This document shows positions 10,129-20,075 of a stretch of DNA of 64,000 nucleotides, piece after piece. Origin of the DNA: Sphingobacterium sp. ML3W (GTDB lineage Bacteria; Bacteroidota; Bacteroidia; Sphingobacteriales; Sphingobacteriaceae). The first letter of the stretch is position 1. Each line of letters begins with the position of its first letter. The notes below the pieces were generated by a model, which had not been told where the DNA came from, made no database searches, and saw only the letters and a list, made by a program, of their open reading frames with translations. The position numbers and the translations under genes are program-made. The stretch spans positions 868,001-932,000 of the forward strand of contig NZ_CP009278.1 in NCBI RefSeq assembly GCF_000747525.1, read 5' to 3'.

Positions 10129-10177
10129 TTAAAGTGTACGCTTACGAACACTTAGCGTTCGTAAGCGTACACTTTAA
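10129..10177 (-). promoter_or_regulatory. Tandem activator palindromes, site C, inside a 49-bp hairpin
   Basis: Two 16-bp sites, TGTACGCTTACGAACA (10135-10150) and CGTTCGTAAGCGTACA (10156-10171), each resemble TGTTCG-N4-CGAACA and are 5 bp apart. The two are mirror images, so the region is also an inverted repeat with 21-bp perfect arms (10129-10149 and 10157-10177) and a 7-nt loop. It begins 6 bp past the stop of permease 5. It may therefore act as an enhancer for promoter C and, as RNA, as a 3' hairpin for the permease 5 transcript. Confidence 0.72.
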
Positions 10178-10183
10178 GAAAAG

Positions 10184-12589
10184 TTACTGATCCCGTAAAC
10201 TTGTTACTGGATTAGCTTTAGCTGCTTTTAAAGCCTGGTAACTGACTGTTAACAAGGCAATGAGCAAGGCACTTACGCCAGCTACGGCAAACATCCACCA
10301 ATGCATATCAATATGGTAAGCAAAATTATCCAACCATTTATGCATCGCCCAATACGCGATAGGTGTCGCGATACAGATAGCAATAAAGACAAGTTTGATA
10401 AAATCAAGAGACAATAATTGTATGATTCCAAAAACACTTGCTCCCAAGACTTTACGAATTCCAATCTCTTTAGTACGTTGTTGCGCAGTATAAGTAACCA
10501 GACCTAAGAGTCCTAAACAGGCAATAAAAAGAGCAAATCCTGAAAAGGTGGTGAAAATTCTTTGGAAGCGGTAATCTGCTTCATATTGACGTTTAAAACT
10601 CTGATCCAAAAATGTATAATTAAATGGAATCTGGGGAGCGAGACCTGTCCAGATCTTTTCGATTCGGGCAATAGTTTCCGGTTGATTTGCTTGCTGTAAT
10701 TTAATCGTTATAAACTTGCTGCTCGACGGCTCTAATCGTAAAGCAAGTGCTTCAACCTTATTATGTAGAGATAGGTAATTAAAATCTTTTACAACGCCAA
10801 TAACCTGTCCCTCTTTACCCCATTGAGCAAATCGTTTCCCAATAATCTCCTGCGGATTGCTATAACCCCAGAGTTTAGCGGCAGCTTCATTGATGATCAT
10901 GGAATGCGCAGTGTCGGCGGGAAAATCCCGGGAATAAGCCCGTCCTGCCACCATTTCAATACCCATGTTAGGGATAAAATCAATATCCACCTCAAAAAGT
11001 GCAGGACCCATTTGAACCATTTTTCCTTCAGTAGATTCTATCTCTGTGCCAGCATTAGGGAAAAATGTACCCGGAACACTGCGCGATGATGATACCGCAA
11101 TGACGTCTTTATCTCTCTTAAACGTATTTTTAATTGCTTCTAAATTTTTGTTGACCTCATCGTCAAAATTATAATCGATAACAAGCATCTGATCTTGCTG
11201 AAAACCAAGATTCGTATGTTGCAGGTGATATAATTGTGAAAAGACAATACAGGTTCCTGAAATAAGCACAATGGATAAACCGAATTGAAAGATCACTAAT
11301 CCTTTTCTTAAAAATTGGCCTCCAGCAGCAGTTTTAAATGTTCCCTTTAAAACTTCAATAGGTTTAAAACGCGCTAAAATAAAAGCAGGATAACTGGCTG
11401 CAACAATACTGGTTATCGTCACAATACCCAAGAAGATACCGAGTGTGGTCAAATTGAATAGATTGCTCCAGGCAAAGTGTTTTCCTGCAAAGGCCTCCAT
11501 GGAAGGAAGAAGAATGATAACCAATAGCAACGCCAGTAATGCCGCGATAAAAACTAAAGCTAACGATTCACACATAAATTGAAAGATCAAATTACGGTGG
11601 TTTGCACCGATAGCTTTACGGACACCTACTTCTTTTGCTCTTTCCATAGATCGGGAAGTCGCCAAATTCATGAAATTTACACAAGCTATAAAAAGGATAA
11701 ATAGACCTATGATGGCAAATATGTATAGATTCTGTACACTACCTGTTACACCGGGCTGTCTACCTGCAGCCGAATGCATATACGCATCCAGCATCGGTTC
11801 AAGATAGAATTTAAATTTACCTTTTGCAGAAGGAACATGCTTTTCGAGAAATTGAGGAATTTTCTGATTAAAATTAGAAAGGTTAAATTGATCGGATACC
11901 AGTATGTAGGTATAAAAATCGACATATCCCCAAGAGTCAAAAACATCTGAACGCGCTTGTTTAAATGTACTCATCGACAACAAGGCATCAAATGTAAAGT
12001 GAGAGTTGGTAGGCACATCTTCAATAACCGCTGTGACTTTGTATAGTCCCGGGTCTGCACGTCCAGCGGCAAGTCCCCCTTCAAGTGTTTTGCCAATCGG
12101 ATTTTCATTGCCAAAATATTTTTTGGCTGTACTTGCTGTTAAGACAACAGTATAGGGTGCTGTCAAAGCGGTTGTTGGATTACCAGCCAATACTTTCCAG
12201 CTAAAAACATCAAAGGCAGTAGAATCCATGAAAAAGATACGTTCTTCTTGGAATACCTTTTCTTTATTTTTTAAAGAAATAGAGGTTACTCCTGAAAATT
12301 GAACCACATTTTTGACTTCTGGAAAATCTGCTTTTAAAGCTGGACCTATAGGGGCAACCCCCCATACATTATGTCTGATTAGTTTTTCGTTGTCTTCGAA
12401 AGAATTGATAACGCGGTAAATACGGTCTTTTTTAACATGGTATTTATCATAAGATAGCTCATCATGAATATATAAGACGATTAATAAACAGCAAGCTAAG
12501 CCTATGGCTAACCCAACGATGTTGATGGAAGAGTAACCCTTGTTTTTCCAAAGGTTTCTCCATGCGGTTTTTATATAGTTCTTAATCAT
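10184..12589 (-). CDS. FtsX/MacB-type ABC transporter permease 5
   Basis: An 801-residue double-FtsX permease. The first membrane segment (about 19-42) is followed by HDELSYDKYH, a family hallmark at the start of the periplasmic domain. Coupling motifs are KEVGVRKAIGA near 317 and KEIGIRKVLGA near 706, and the C-terminus is NPVTSLRDQ. It appears to be the last gene of the long transcript that begins with the membrane-fusion gene: it follows permease 6 after 52 bp, and a strong 21-bp-arm hairpin lies immediately beyond its stop. Substrate and partners are inferred only from the shared cluster. Confidence 0.9.
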   Translation of the reverse strand: MIKNYIKTAWRNLWKNKGYSSINIVGLAIGLACCLLIVLYIHDELSYDKYHVKKDRIYRVINSFEDNEKLIRHNVWGVAPIGPALKADFPEVKNVVQFSGVTSISLKNKEKVFQEERIFFMDSTAFDVFSWKVLAGNPTTALTAPYTVVLTASTAKKYFGNENPIGKTLEGGLAAGRADPGLYKVTAVIEDVPTNSHFTFDALLSMSTFKQARSDVFDSWGYVDFYTYILVSDQFNLSNFNQKIPQFLEKHVPSAKGKFKFYLEPMLDAYMHSAAGRQPGVTGSVQNLYIFAIIGLFILFIACVNFMNLATSRSMERAKEVGVRKAIGANHRNLIFQFMCESLALVFIAALLALLLVIILLPSMEAFAGKHFAWSNLFNLTTLGIFLGIVTITSIVAASYPAFILARFKPIEVLKGTFKTAAGGQFLRKGLVIFQFGLSIVLISGTCIVFSQLYHLQHTNLGFQQDQMLVIDYNFDDEVNKNLEAIKNTFKRDKDVIAVSSSRSVPGTFFPNAGTEIESTEGKMVQMGPALFEVDIDFIPNMGIEMVAGRAYSRDFPADTAHSMIINEAAAKLWGYSNPQEIIGKRFAQWGKEGQVIGVVKDFNYLSLHNKVEALALRLEPSSSKFITIKLQQANQPETIARIEKIWTGLAPQIPFNYTFLDQSFKRQYEADYRFQRIFTTFSGFALFIACLGLLGLVTYTAQQRTKEIGIRKVLGASVFGIIQLLSLDFIKLVFIAICIATPIAYWAMHKWLDNFAYHIDMHWWMFAVAGVSALLIALLTVSYQALKAAKANPVTSLRDQ

Positions 12590-12641
12590 TTTTTATAATT
12601 TAGGTAGTTAATTTCGTTGGAGCATTTAAGCTTTAATTGCA

Positions 12642-15047
12642 TTATTCATCTTTTAAACTATTAACGGGATTGGCTATTGCCGCTCGGATGGCTTGGGTAC
12701 TGACCGTAAATAAAGCGATGATGATGGCTAGAAGTCCTGCGACAGCAAACATCCACCATTGCACCTGGATACGATAAGCAAAGTCTTGCAACCACATGTG
12801 CATCATCCACCAAGCTATAGGCGATGCGATGATGATGGCGATGAACACCAGCCGGATAAATTCGAAGGATAACATCCGCGCAATATCGGATACCTTAGCC
12901 CCGATGACTTTTCGAATCCCGATTTCTTTTTTACGTTGATGTGCAGTGAATATGGCCAAGCCCAGTAGTCCCAAACAGGCTACAAAAATGGTCAGTGTCG
13001 CAAAAATGGTTAAAAGCTGTCCAGTCTTAAGTTCCGATTGATAGGTTTGGTTATAGCGCTCATCAAGAAAAGAATAGTCGAAAGGAAGATCTGAAGGAAA
13101 GGCATTGTACTGCTGTTTTACTGTTGTCAGTAATTTTTCCATGTTTGTTGCTTTGGTTTTGATAATCAGATTTCCTGCCTGATCACTTAAGACCATCACT
13201 AAGGGAGCAATGGTTTCATGTAGGGGCTTGAAATGAAAATCTTCGACCACACCAATCACCTGTAGTATCTGATTATCCTTATCAGTCAATGTTCTTCCAA
13301 TGATATTGTCATTCCACCCCAGATTTTTAGCTGCTGTTTCATTGATGACTACCGAAAGGCTGTCGTTACCATATGTCTTTGAAAAATTGCGTCCCTCCTT
13401 TAACTTCATTCCCATGGTAGGAATGTATTGATCGTCTACATCATATCGCAGTGTTTTTACCCATTGATTTGGGCTCTCCTTAGGGTAGATGAAAAAATTG
13501 TTATTATAGGTCGCTCCAGCGGGTAGGTAAGAAGAGTGGGAGATATGTAATATCCGACTATCTTGAGCCAATCGGTCTGCAAATGCTTTTTCATTTGAAC
13601 CTAAAGGCCAACTTTGAACAATAATAACATTTTCCTTATCGTAACCCAATTTGATATGGCGCATGAAATCCAGTTGGCGGCTAACCACGACCGTACAAAA
13701 GATCAAACCCACTGAAACTATAAATTGAAATACCACGAGACCACTCCGTAGTCCCAAACCTTTTGTCGAAACATTAAATCTGTTTCTTAAGATCATTATT
13801 GGATTAAAGGAAGATAAATATAAAGCAGGGTAGCTACTCGAGAATAATCCAATCAGTAAACCAAAACCAATTAACATGGGAATGGTTGTAAATGGAGATA
13901 GCTGTTGTATCTCTAGCGATTTTCCTGAAAAATGATTGAATACTGGGAGGCTGAGCAGGACAATAACCACTGCCAATAGGAGTGCGATATAAGTGATGAG
14001 AATCCCCTCTGTGAAAAATTGGATCAATAACTTTTGCTTTCCCGCTCCCAAGACTTTTCTTACGCCAATTTCTTTAAATCTTTTAGATCCACTGGCAGTG
14101 GATAGGTTCATGAAATTGATGGTAGCGATCAATAGCATAAAAAGGCCGATTACGCCAAAAATGTAGAGGTAGCTGATATTTCCAGAAGGGCTTAGGTCGT
14201 AAACGAAATCGGAATGTAAGTGGATATCGGTTAAAGGTTGCAGGTAAAGTCCAATATTATTTCCAGTTTTTTTATAATCCTCATAACTCATTCCAAAACC
14301 AGCCATAAACTGTGGCCCTACATGTTTATCAAATAAAGAAGCGAGCTTGCTTTCAACCTGTTTTAGAGAAGCATCCTTTTTCAATAGGGCATACGTATAA
14401 TATTCGGAGGTCATCCAGGAAGTGGACCTAGCATCTTCGAGGGCTTCAATAGAAGTGAAGATATCAAAATTGAAATGAGAATTTTTGGGGATGGCCTGCA
14501 TCACACCTGTTATTTTTAAAATAGACTCACTCCCTTTCATCGGCAACTCTTTTCCGATTACATCAATCGTATTGAAGTACTTTTGAGCCATTTTTTCAGA
14601 TATGATGGCGGTATTAGGTTCTGCCAGTGCCGTCAGCATATCTCCTTTTAATAAGGGTAATGTAAACATGCTAAAGAAGGATGCATCCACATAAGCCAGC
14701 TGCTCTTCGTGGAAAACTTTGTCACCAACTTGAAATAGTGGGGTACCACCTATTCGTAGACGGGCAGTTTCTTGGACATCCGTTAATTCAGCCTTCATGG
14801 TAGACGCTACAGGCGGCATGACATGAGCTTCCTTGATATCACCCCCTTTTACATTTCCTTTAAAAACAACACGAACGATGCGGTCGGCTTGTTTATTGTA
14901 CCGATCATAGCTGAGCTCATCCGTAATATATAGGCTGATGAGTAAGCATGTCGAGATGCCTAAAGCCAATCCACATACGTTGATTAATGAAATCGAAATA
15001 TTCCGCTTTAGGTTTCTTACTGCTATTTTGATGTAGCTCTTGATCAT
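12642..15047 (-). CDS. FtsX/MacB-type ABC transporter permease 6
   Basis: An 801-residue double-FtsX permease with a first membrane segment at about 18-41, YITDELSYDRYN at the start of the first periplasmic domain, coupling motifs KEIGVRKVLGA near 322 and KEIGIRKVIGA near 704, and the C-terminus NPVNSLKDE. The second periplasmic domain contains SSYLPAGATYNNNFFIYP in place of the WEG-type segment of permeases 1-3, so its periplasmic contact surface probably differs. It is separated from permease 7 by 60 bp and from permease 5 by 52 bp without a recognisable promoter, consistent with cotranscription. Confidence 0.9.
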   Translation of the reverse strand: MIKSYIKIAVRNLKRNISISLINVCGLALGISTCLLISLYITDELSYDRYNKQADRIVRVVFKGNVKGGDIKEAHVMPPVASTMKAELTDVQETARLRIGGTPLFQVGDKVFHEEQLAYVDASFFSMFTLPLLKGDMLTALAEPNTAIISEKMAQKYFNTIDVIGKELPMKGSESILKITGVMQAIPKNSHFNFDIFTSIEALEDARSTSWMTSEYYTYALLKKDASLKQVESKLASLFDKHVGPQFMAGFGMSYEDYKKTGNNIGLYLQPLTDIHLHSDFVYDLSPSGNISYLYIFGVIGLFMLLIATINFMNLSTASGSKRFKEIGVRKVLGAGKQKLLIQFFTEGILITYIALLLAVVIVLLSLPVFNHFSGKSLEIQQLSPFTTIPMLIGFGLLIGLFSSSYPALYLSSFNPIMILRNRFNVSTKGLGLRSGLVVFQFIVSVGLIFCTVVVSRQLDFMRHIKLGYDKENVIIVQSWPLGSNEKAFADRLAQDSRILHISHSSYLPAGATYNNNFFIYPKESPNQWVKTLRYDVDDQYIPTMGMKLKEGRNFSKTYGNDSLSVVINETAAKNLGWNDNIIGRTLTDKDNQILQVIGVVEDFHFKPLHETIAPLVMVLSDQAGNLIIKTKATNMEKLLTTVKQQYNAFPSDLPFDYSFLDERYNQTYQSELKTGQLLTIFATLTIFVACLGLLGLAIFTAHQRKKEIGIRKVIGAKVSDIARMLSFEFIRLVFIAIIIASPIAWWMMHMWLQDFAYRIQVQWWMFAVAGLLAIIIALFTVSTQAIRAAIANPVNSLKDE

Positions 15048-15107
15048 GGCTGTTGTTTTTTAAGATGTTATCATGGATTTATGATTTTAACCTTTATTCA
15101 TCTATCG

Positions 15108-17507
15108 CTATTCATCACGTAAACTTTCTACGGGGTTTATAAGGGCGGCTTTTAATGCCTGATAGCCTACTGTAATTAAAGCAATGCTTAGCGCAAATAC
15201 CCCAGCGACCGCAAATGACCACAATGGAAATGTAATCTTATCATTAAAGTCTTGTAGCCAATGAGAGAATATCCACCAAGCTATAGGGGTCGCGATAAGT
15301 AAAGACAGGATAATTAAGCCTATAAATTTCGTGGAGAGCAATTGAACAATTTTAAAGGAACTTGACCCTAAAACCTTCCGAACGCCAATTTCTTTTTTTC
15401 GTTGTTCCGCAGTGAAAGCAGCCAATCCAAATAAACCCAAACAGGCAATAAAAATGGTGAGCACTGAGAAGGTTGAAATGATATGGTTTGTTCGGTTTTC
15501 CGCTGTGTAATATTTCTGGATGTGTTCGTCTAAAAATTGGTAATCGAATGCCACTTCAGGGAACTGCTGATTGAATAATTGCTGTATCTGAGCGATATAA
15601 GATGGTACGCTTTGCGTATCGTAACGAATGAGTAAGTAGCGGTAGCTTTCATTCGGGCTATTGGTGCGATAATACATATAACCACCTACAGCATCTTTTA
15701 AACTTTGAAAATTAAAGTTGCGTACCACCCCTACAATAGTTGTGCGGGGAGATAGTTCAGTGGGAATAATCTGTCCCACAGCCTCATTGGGGTTTGTATA
15801 ACCTAAATAAGACGCAATCACTTCATTGATCAACATGTAGCAGGAGGAATCCGTAGGTGCTAAGTCATTCGGTAAATCTTTCCCAGCAATGAGGTGAAGA
15901 CCAAGGGTAGGAACTACGGCTCCTAAACTACTGGAGGTATTGACCGGTAAGCCTTCTTTAGTCTCGCCAGGACGATGGATTTTTTTGCCACTTTCACCAA
16001 AACCTGGGAAGGTCTGTAGCGTAGCAATACTTTGGGTACCAGTCAAACTTTGAATGGACTCATTTAAATTTTTCAACTTATCCATCGATGTGATGTAACG
16101 TATTGGCATCGTAACGATGTTGGTTGGTTGATAGCCGAGGTCCTTTTCAGAGATATGATGCATTTGTAAGGAAATAATGATAACACCAATAATCAAAACA
16201 ATGGAACAGGTGAATTGGAATATAACCAATCCGTTACGAAGGTACTGTGCAATTTTACTTTGCGTGATGCTGTTTTTCATCAACGAAAGGCTTGGGATAT
16301 TGGCCATCACGAAGGCTGGATAACTTCCCCCCAGGAGTGTTATGATGAACCATATGGCCAAAGAGATACCTATATTCGCCATGCTGAGCAGGTTAGCAAT
16401 GGTAATGTCAGAGCCAATGACATGGCTGAACGAAGGGAGGGCTATTATTGCCAACAACAATCCAAACATAATGGAAAAAAAGGCGATAATTCCTGTTTCA
16501 AGGTAAAATCGCAACTTGATTTGGTTGCGGTGGGCACCCAATACTTTATTAATTCCGACTTCCTTACCATTTTTTTGGGAGCGGGCAGTCGCTAAGTTCA
16601 TGTAGTTAATGCAAGCGATAAGAATAATAAGAAAAGAAAGGAAAAATACAGTATTTACCGTTTTCATATTTCCTTTACGGGTGGACATATTATCCCGTAA
16701 ATCCTGTGAATTTAGGTAAACATGCGATAACGGTTGTAAATGAAATTGGGTCAAGTATTGATTCTCTTTTGGTACATATTTATCAATGAGAGCGGTCGCC
16801 TTTTCTGCTATGATTGTAGGGTCAGCATGTTTGTTCAACAAACAAAAAGTAAAATAGCTGGCATTGGACCAATGGACATTTTTACCCATCCACGAATCCA
16901 GGATATTCAGGAAAATGTCTCCTTCAAAAGAACTATTCACCGGGAAGTCCTGAAATACGCCCGATATGTTGAGTGTATCTCGCTGATTGATGATTATTTT
17001 TTGGTTTAATGCAGGTTCTTTACCAAATATTTTGTCCTTCTTACTGGAAGAAATGACGACACTATTGGGGGTCGAAAAAGCGGTAAGGCTATTTCCTTCT
17101 GTAAATTCCACATCGAAAAGATTAAACAGGGAAGAATCCGTGAGGTAAATGTTTTTTTCAATGAAATTATGATCATTAGCACGAATAGAACCAAATCCAG
17201 TAAAATCTAAGCGTACCAAACGAGCAGTTGTATTTACTTCCGGAATGTCACTCTGCATTGCTGGGCCAACAGCATTAGGAAGGTTACTCCATTTTTCGTG
17301 ATTGTATTCAGCATTTGCCTGCATGATGACACGATAAATGTCAGCCTCTTTCTTAAATTGTCCATTATAACTTAATTCTTGACGGCCATAGGTAATCAAT
17401 AAGATAGCAATGGCTAAACTGATGGCTAAGCCAAAAATGTTTAGCATACTGAAAAAACGATTCTTCCAAAGGCTACGCCAAGCGATTTTGATATAATTTT
17501 TTAACAT
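15108..17507 (-). CDS. FtsX/MacB-type ABC transporter permease 7
   Basis: A 799-residue double-FtsX permease. It departs from the hallmark after the first membrane segment (YGRQELSYNGQF instead of DELSYDRYH), and its first coupling motif is KEVGINKVLGA near 311, with N for the usual R. The second motif is KEIGVRKVLGS near 703 and the C-terminus is NPVESLRDE. The changes at usually constant positions suggest that it is one of the more specialised members. It lies 50 bp after permease 8 and 60 bp before permease 6 in the same presumed transcript. Confidence 0.9.
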   Translation of the reverse strand: MLKNYIKIAWRSLWKNRFFSMLNIFGLAISLAIAILLITYGRQELSYNGQFKKEADIYRVIMQANAEYNHEKWSNLPNAVGPAMQSDIPEVNTTARLVRLDFTGFGSIRANDHNFIEKNIYLTDSSLFNLFDVEFTEGNSLTAFSTPNSVVISSSKKDKIFGKEPALNQKIIINQRDTLNISGVFQDFPVNSSFEGDIFLNILDSWMGKNVHWSNASYFTFCLLNKHADPTIIAEKATALIDKYVPKENQYLTQFHLQPLSHVYLNSQDLRDNMSTRKGNMKTVNTVFFLSFLIILIACINYMNLATARSQKNGKEVGINKVLGAHRNQIKLRFYLETGIIAFFSIMFGLLLAIIALPSFSHVIGSDITIANLLSMANIGISLAIWFIITLLGGSYPAFVMANIPSLSLMKNSITQSKIAQYLRNGLVIFQFTCSIVLIIGVIIISLQMHHISEKDLGYQPTNIVTMPIRYITSMDKLKNLNESIQSLTGTQSIATLQTFPGFGESGKKIHRPGETKEGLPVNTSSSLGAVVPTLGLHLIAGKDLPNDLAPTDSSCYMLINEVIASYLGYTNPNEAVGQIIPTELSPRTTIVGVVRNFNFQSLKDAVGGYMYYRTNSPNESYRYLLIRYDTQSVPSYIAQIQQLFNQQFPEVAFDYQFLDEHIQKYYTAENRTNHIISTFSVLTIFIACLGLFGLAAFTAEQRKKEIGVRKVLGSSSFKIVQLLSTKFIGLIILSLLIATPIAWWIFSHWLQDFNDKITFPLWSFAVAGVFALSIALITVGYQALKAALINPVESLRDE

Positions 17508-17557
17508 GGTATTTTTTATAACACTAATTTTATTGCCTGTAAAGGCACCATTACTTT

Positions 17558-19960
17558 TTACTCATTCCTCAGGTTGTCAGAAATATTCGAACGCGATGCT
17601 TTTAAGATATGGACACCTATCGTACAGGCTGCGATGACGAGAAGGACAGCAGCAGAAATCGTGAATAGCCACACATTAAGCGATATCCGGTAGACAAAGC
17701 TTTGTAGCCAAGCATCAGCTGCCCACCAGCCAAGAGGGAGAGCAATCAATACCGCCAATGCCACAAGTCGAATAAAATCCTTACCAAGTAAAATACCTAG
17801 ATCGCCCAAGTCTGCACCCAATATTTTACGGATACTGATTTCTTTCGTCCGACGTCCGATCAAAAAAGCGGTAAGCGCGAAAAGGCCCACAATGGCCAAC
17901 GCAATAGCCGTAAATCCGAAAAAGGTAACAATGCGTTGCAAACGGATATGACTGGCAAATAATTGCTGAAAATTTTCATCTAAAAAGGAGTAGCGGATGC
18001 CTAAACCTGGTTCGATATCTTTCCAAAGTTTTTCAATTCCCGCAACCGTTTTGTGGCTATCACTGCCAGAAATTTTAATCAATATGGCACCACCAGATTG
18101 AAAGTAACAAGCTTCATTACCAATGGTGAAGACTGTAGGTTGTATTTCTTGCTCAAAACCCGATACATTGAAGTTTTTTACGATTCCAACCACTTCAATA
18201 GGGATGCTGTCACAACCAAGGTAGCTGATATACATCCCGCCGTTTGCGTGTTGAAGGCCTAGTTTATAAGCAGCAGCTTCATTAATAATCGCCGAACGGG
18301 TATGTTGGTCCCCATGGTTATTATTGAATAACCTACCGTCAACTAAATCGATATGGAGTGTTTTAAAATAATCCTGACTAACCTTGACCGATCCCATGCG
18401 ATACGATTCACCTTTATGTTTAAAGTCTGTGGTCGACGTATCCGATAAAACATCGCCAGGTACTTTTGTTGTTTTCGCTACGGACTGTACCCCTGGGATA
18501 CGAAGCAGTTCATTTTTCACCTGATCAAAATTCTCTTCTCGAGTTTTCATCATGAATGCCTGTACACGTAATACCTGTTCGCTAGAAAAACCCTTGTCCG
18601 AATGCTGCATATACGTTAATTGACGGTTGACAACAACGATGCTGATAATGAAAAAAGCAGCTACCACAAACTGAACCACGATCAACCCATTGCGCAAAGC
18701 AAGCCCCTGTTTACCCGTAGAATAATCACCTTTAAGTACCTTTGTCGTATTGTAGCGCGAGAGGAAAATAGCGGGGTAAAGACCAGAAAGTAAGGTGACT
18801 ACTAGGAGACATCCGATGACTTGGGCTATTAATGTCCAAGAAGAACCTAGTCCGAATAAGCTTAGCGATACGTGGAATTCACGATTGAAATAGGGAATAG
18901 CGATGCTCAGAATTAAGATGGATAGGAGTAAAGCGATGATACATTGCAACGCAATCTCGATCATAAACTGCCAAAATAAATTACCTCGGCTGGAACCTAA
19001 TACTTTTTTTATACCCACTTCCTTAGCACGACGCAAAGAGGAAGCAATGGAAAGGTTGCTGAAGTTAATCGCACCAGTAAAGAGCAACAATATGGCTAAA
19101 ATGAGTAAAATGGAAATCGTACTAATTTGACTGCTTCCATACTTGGGGAAGTTATGGATATCATGTACCGCGTCGACAAAAAGACTTTCACGATTAGTAG
19201 ATTTGATATACTCCGGATAAGTTTTTCCTTTTTCTTTCTGTAGTCTTTCCCTGTAGTAGATCTGATCGATGGCAGATTCTAGCTCATTTCCCGCTAGGAC
19301 ATTTTTGGTTTTGACATAGGTATGGAATGACCAATTTCCCCAATGATAATTGTCATTTTCAAATGGCGAACGGTGTACGATTTCAATAGCTAAGTGGGTA
19401 GGTCCTTTTGGATTTTCCATAACGGCAGTGACCTCCAACTCAAACGAATTGAATACTTTAATGGTTTTTCCTATTGGGTTTTCTTTTCCGAAAAACTTGG
19501 ATGCCATTGCTTCACTGATGACCATAGCATTGGGTTTTTGCAGTGGATTTAAGGCATCACCCGCTACGATCTTATAAGGAAACACGTTGAAAAATAGCGA
19601 ATCAGCTGAAATCATACCGCTTTGTGAGAATGTTTTTTCACCCACCGAAAGGGGTGCTTCAAAAGTGGCATCTGGCGAAATCTTCGTACTTGCTTCTATT
19701 TGTGACCCCTTTTCTCGCAACAAATTTGCCAAAGGAGCTTGTGTGTTGGGAGAAATATCGCTCTCGGCTTTACGTAGAGAAACTTTGTATACTTTTTCCA
19801 ACTCCGGATCCCAACGATCATAATTCAGCTCATAATTGAGGTATAATAAGATGATCAAAAAACTGGTTAAACCTACGGTTAGTCCAAGAATATTGATGGC
19901 CGAGTATCCTTTGATTTTCCAAAGGTTCCGAAAGGTTAACTTCAAATAGTTCTTTATCAT
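17558..19960 (-). CDS. FtsX/MacB-type ABC transporter permease 8
   Basis: An 800-residue double-FtsX permease, the full-length member nearest the ATPase gene. The first membrane segment is about 19-43, followed by YELNYDRWDPE. Coupling motifs are KEVGIKKVLGS near 308 and KEISIRKILGA near 702. The C-terminus SRSNISDNLRNE lacks the NPVxSL motif of the other members, which marks it as the most diverged of the eight. The 115-bp gap to the ATPase gene contains a short 15-bp palindrome (20007-20021) but no activator pair or recognisable promoter. Confidence 0.9.
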   Translation of the reverse strand: MIKNYLKLTFRNLWKIKGYSAINILGLTVGLTSFLIILLYLNYELNYDRWDPELEKVYKVSLRKAESDISPNTQAPLANLLREKGSQIEASTKISPDATFEAPLSVGEKTFSQSGMISADSLFFNVFPYKIVAGDALNPLQKPNAMVISEAMASKFFGKENPIGKTIKVFNSFELEVTAVMENPKGPTHLAIEIVHRSPFENDNYHWGNWSFHTYVKTKNVLAGNELESAIDQIYYRERLQKEKGKTYPEYIKSTNRESLFVDAVHDIHNFPKYGSSQISTISILLILAILLLFTGAINFSNLSIASSLRRAKEVGIKKVLGSSRGNLFWQFMIEIALQCIIALLLSILILSIAIPYFNREFHVSLSLFGLGSSWTLIAQVIGCLLVVTLLSGLYPAIFLSRYNTTKVLKGDYSTGKQGLALRNGLIVVQFVVAAFFIISIVVVNRQLTYMQHSDKGFSSEQVLRVQAFMMKTREENFDQVKNELLRIPGVQSVAKTTKVPGDVLSDTSTTDFKHKGESYRMGSVKVSQDYFKTLHIDLVDGRLFNNNHGDQHTRSAIINEAAAYKLGLQHANGGMYISYLGCDSIPIEVVGIVKNFNVSGFEQEIQPTVFTIGNEACYFQSGGAILIKISGSDSHKTVAGIEKLWKDIEPGLGIRYSFLDENFQQLFASHIRLQRIVTFFGFTAIALAIVGLFALTAFLIGRRTKEISIRKILGADLGDLGILLGKDFIRLVALAVLIALPLGWWAADAWLQSFVYRISLNVWLFTISAAVLLVIAACTIGVHILKASRSNISDNLRNE

Positions 19961-20006
19961 ATTATTTCGTGTTGGAGTATGGATATCTCTTTTATTTTTT
20001 GCTGAG

Positions 20007-20021
20007 TATCACTAAGTGATA
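20007..20021. repeat. Short palindrome between the ATPase and permease 8
   Basis: TATCACTAAGTGATA is a perfect palindrome around a single central base. It does not match the TGTTCG-type activator sites and has no T-run next to it. It could be an operator or a small mRNA hairpin; the sequence does not decide. Confidence 0.3.
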
Positions 20022-20075
20022 TGGTTCTAATGTATTGTTATGGTATTTGTCCTCAATCAGTGTATGCAATTCTCT

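Noticed and set aside
16215-16595. 126-codon open frame on the plus strand inside permease 7
   Set aside because: Antisense to a conserved membrane block, with no recognisable start signal or domain.
140-19960. Permease array considered as an assembly duplication
   Set aside because: The eight proteins differ clearly from each other along their length, as do the gaps between them, so they are true paralogues.
20007-20021. TATCACTAAGTGATA considered as a sixth activator site
   Set aside because: It does not share the TGTTCG core, is single, and has no sigma-54-like box at the expected distance.
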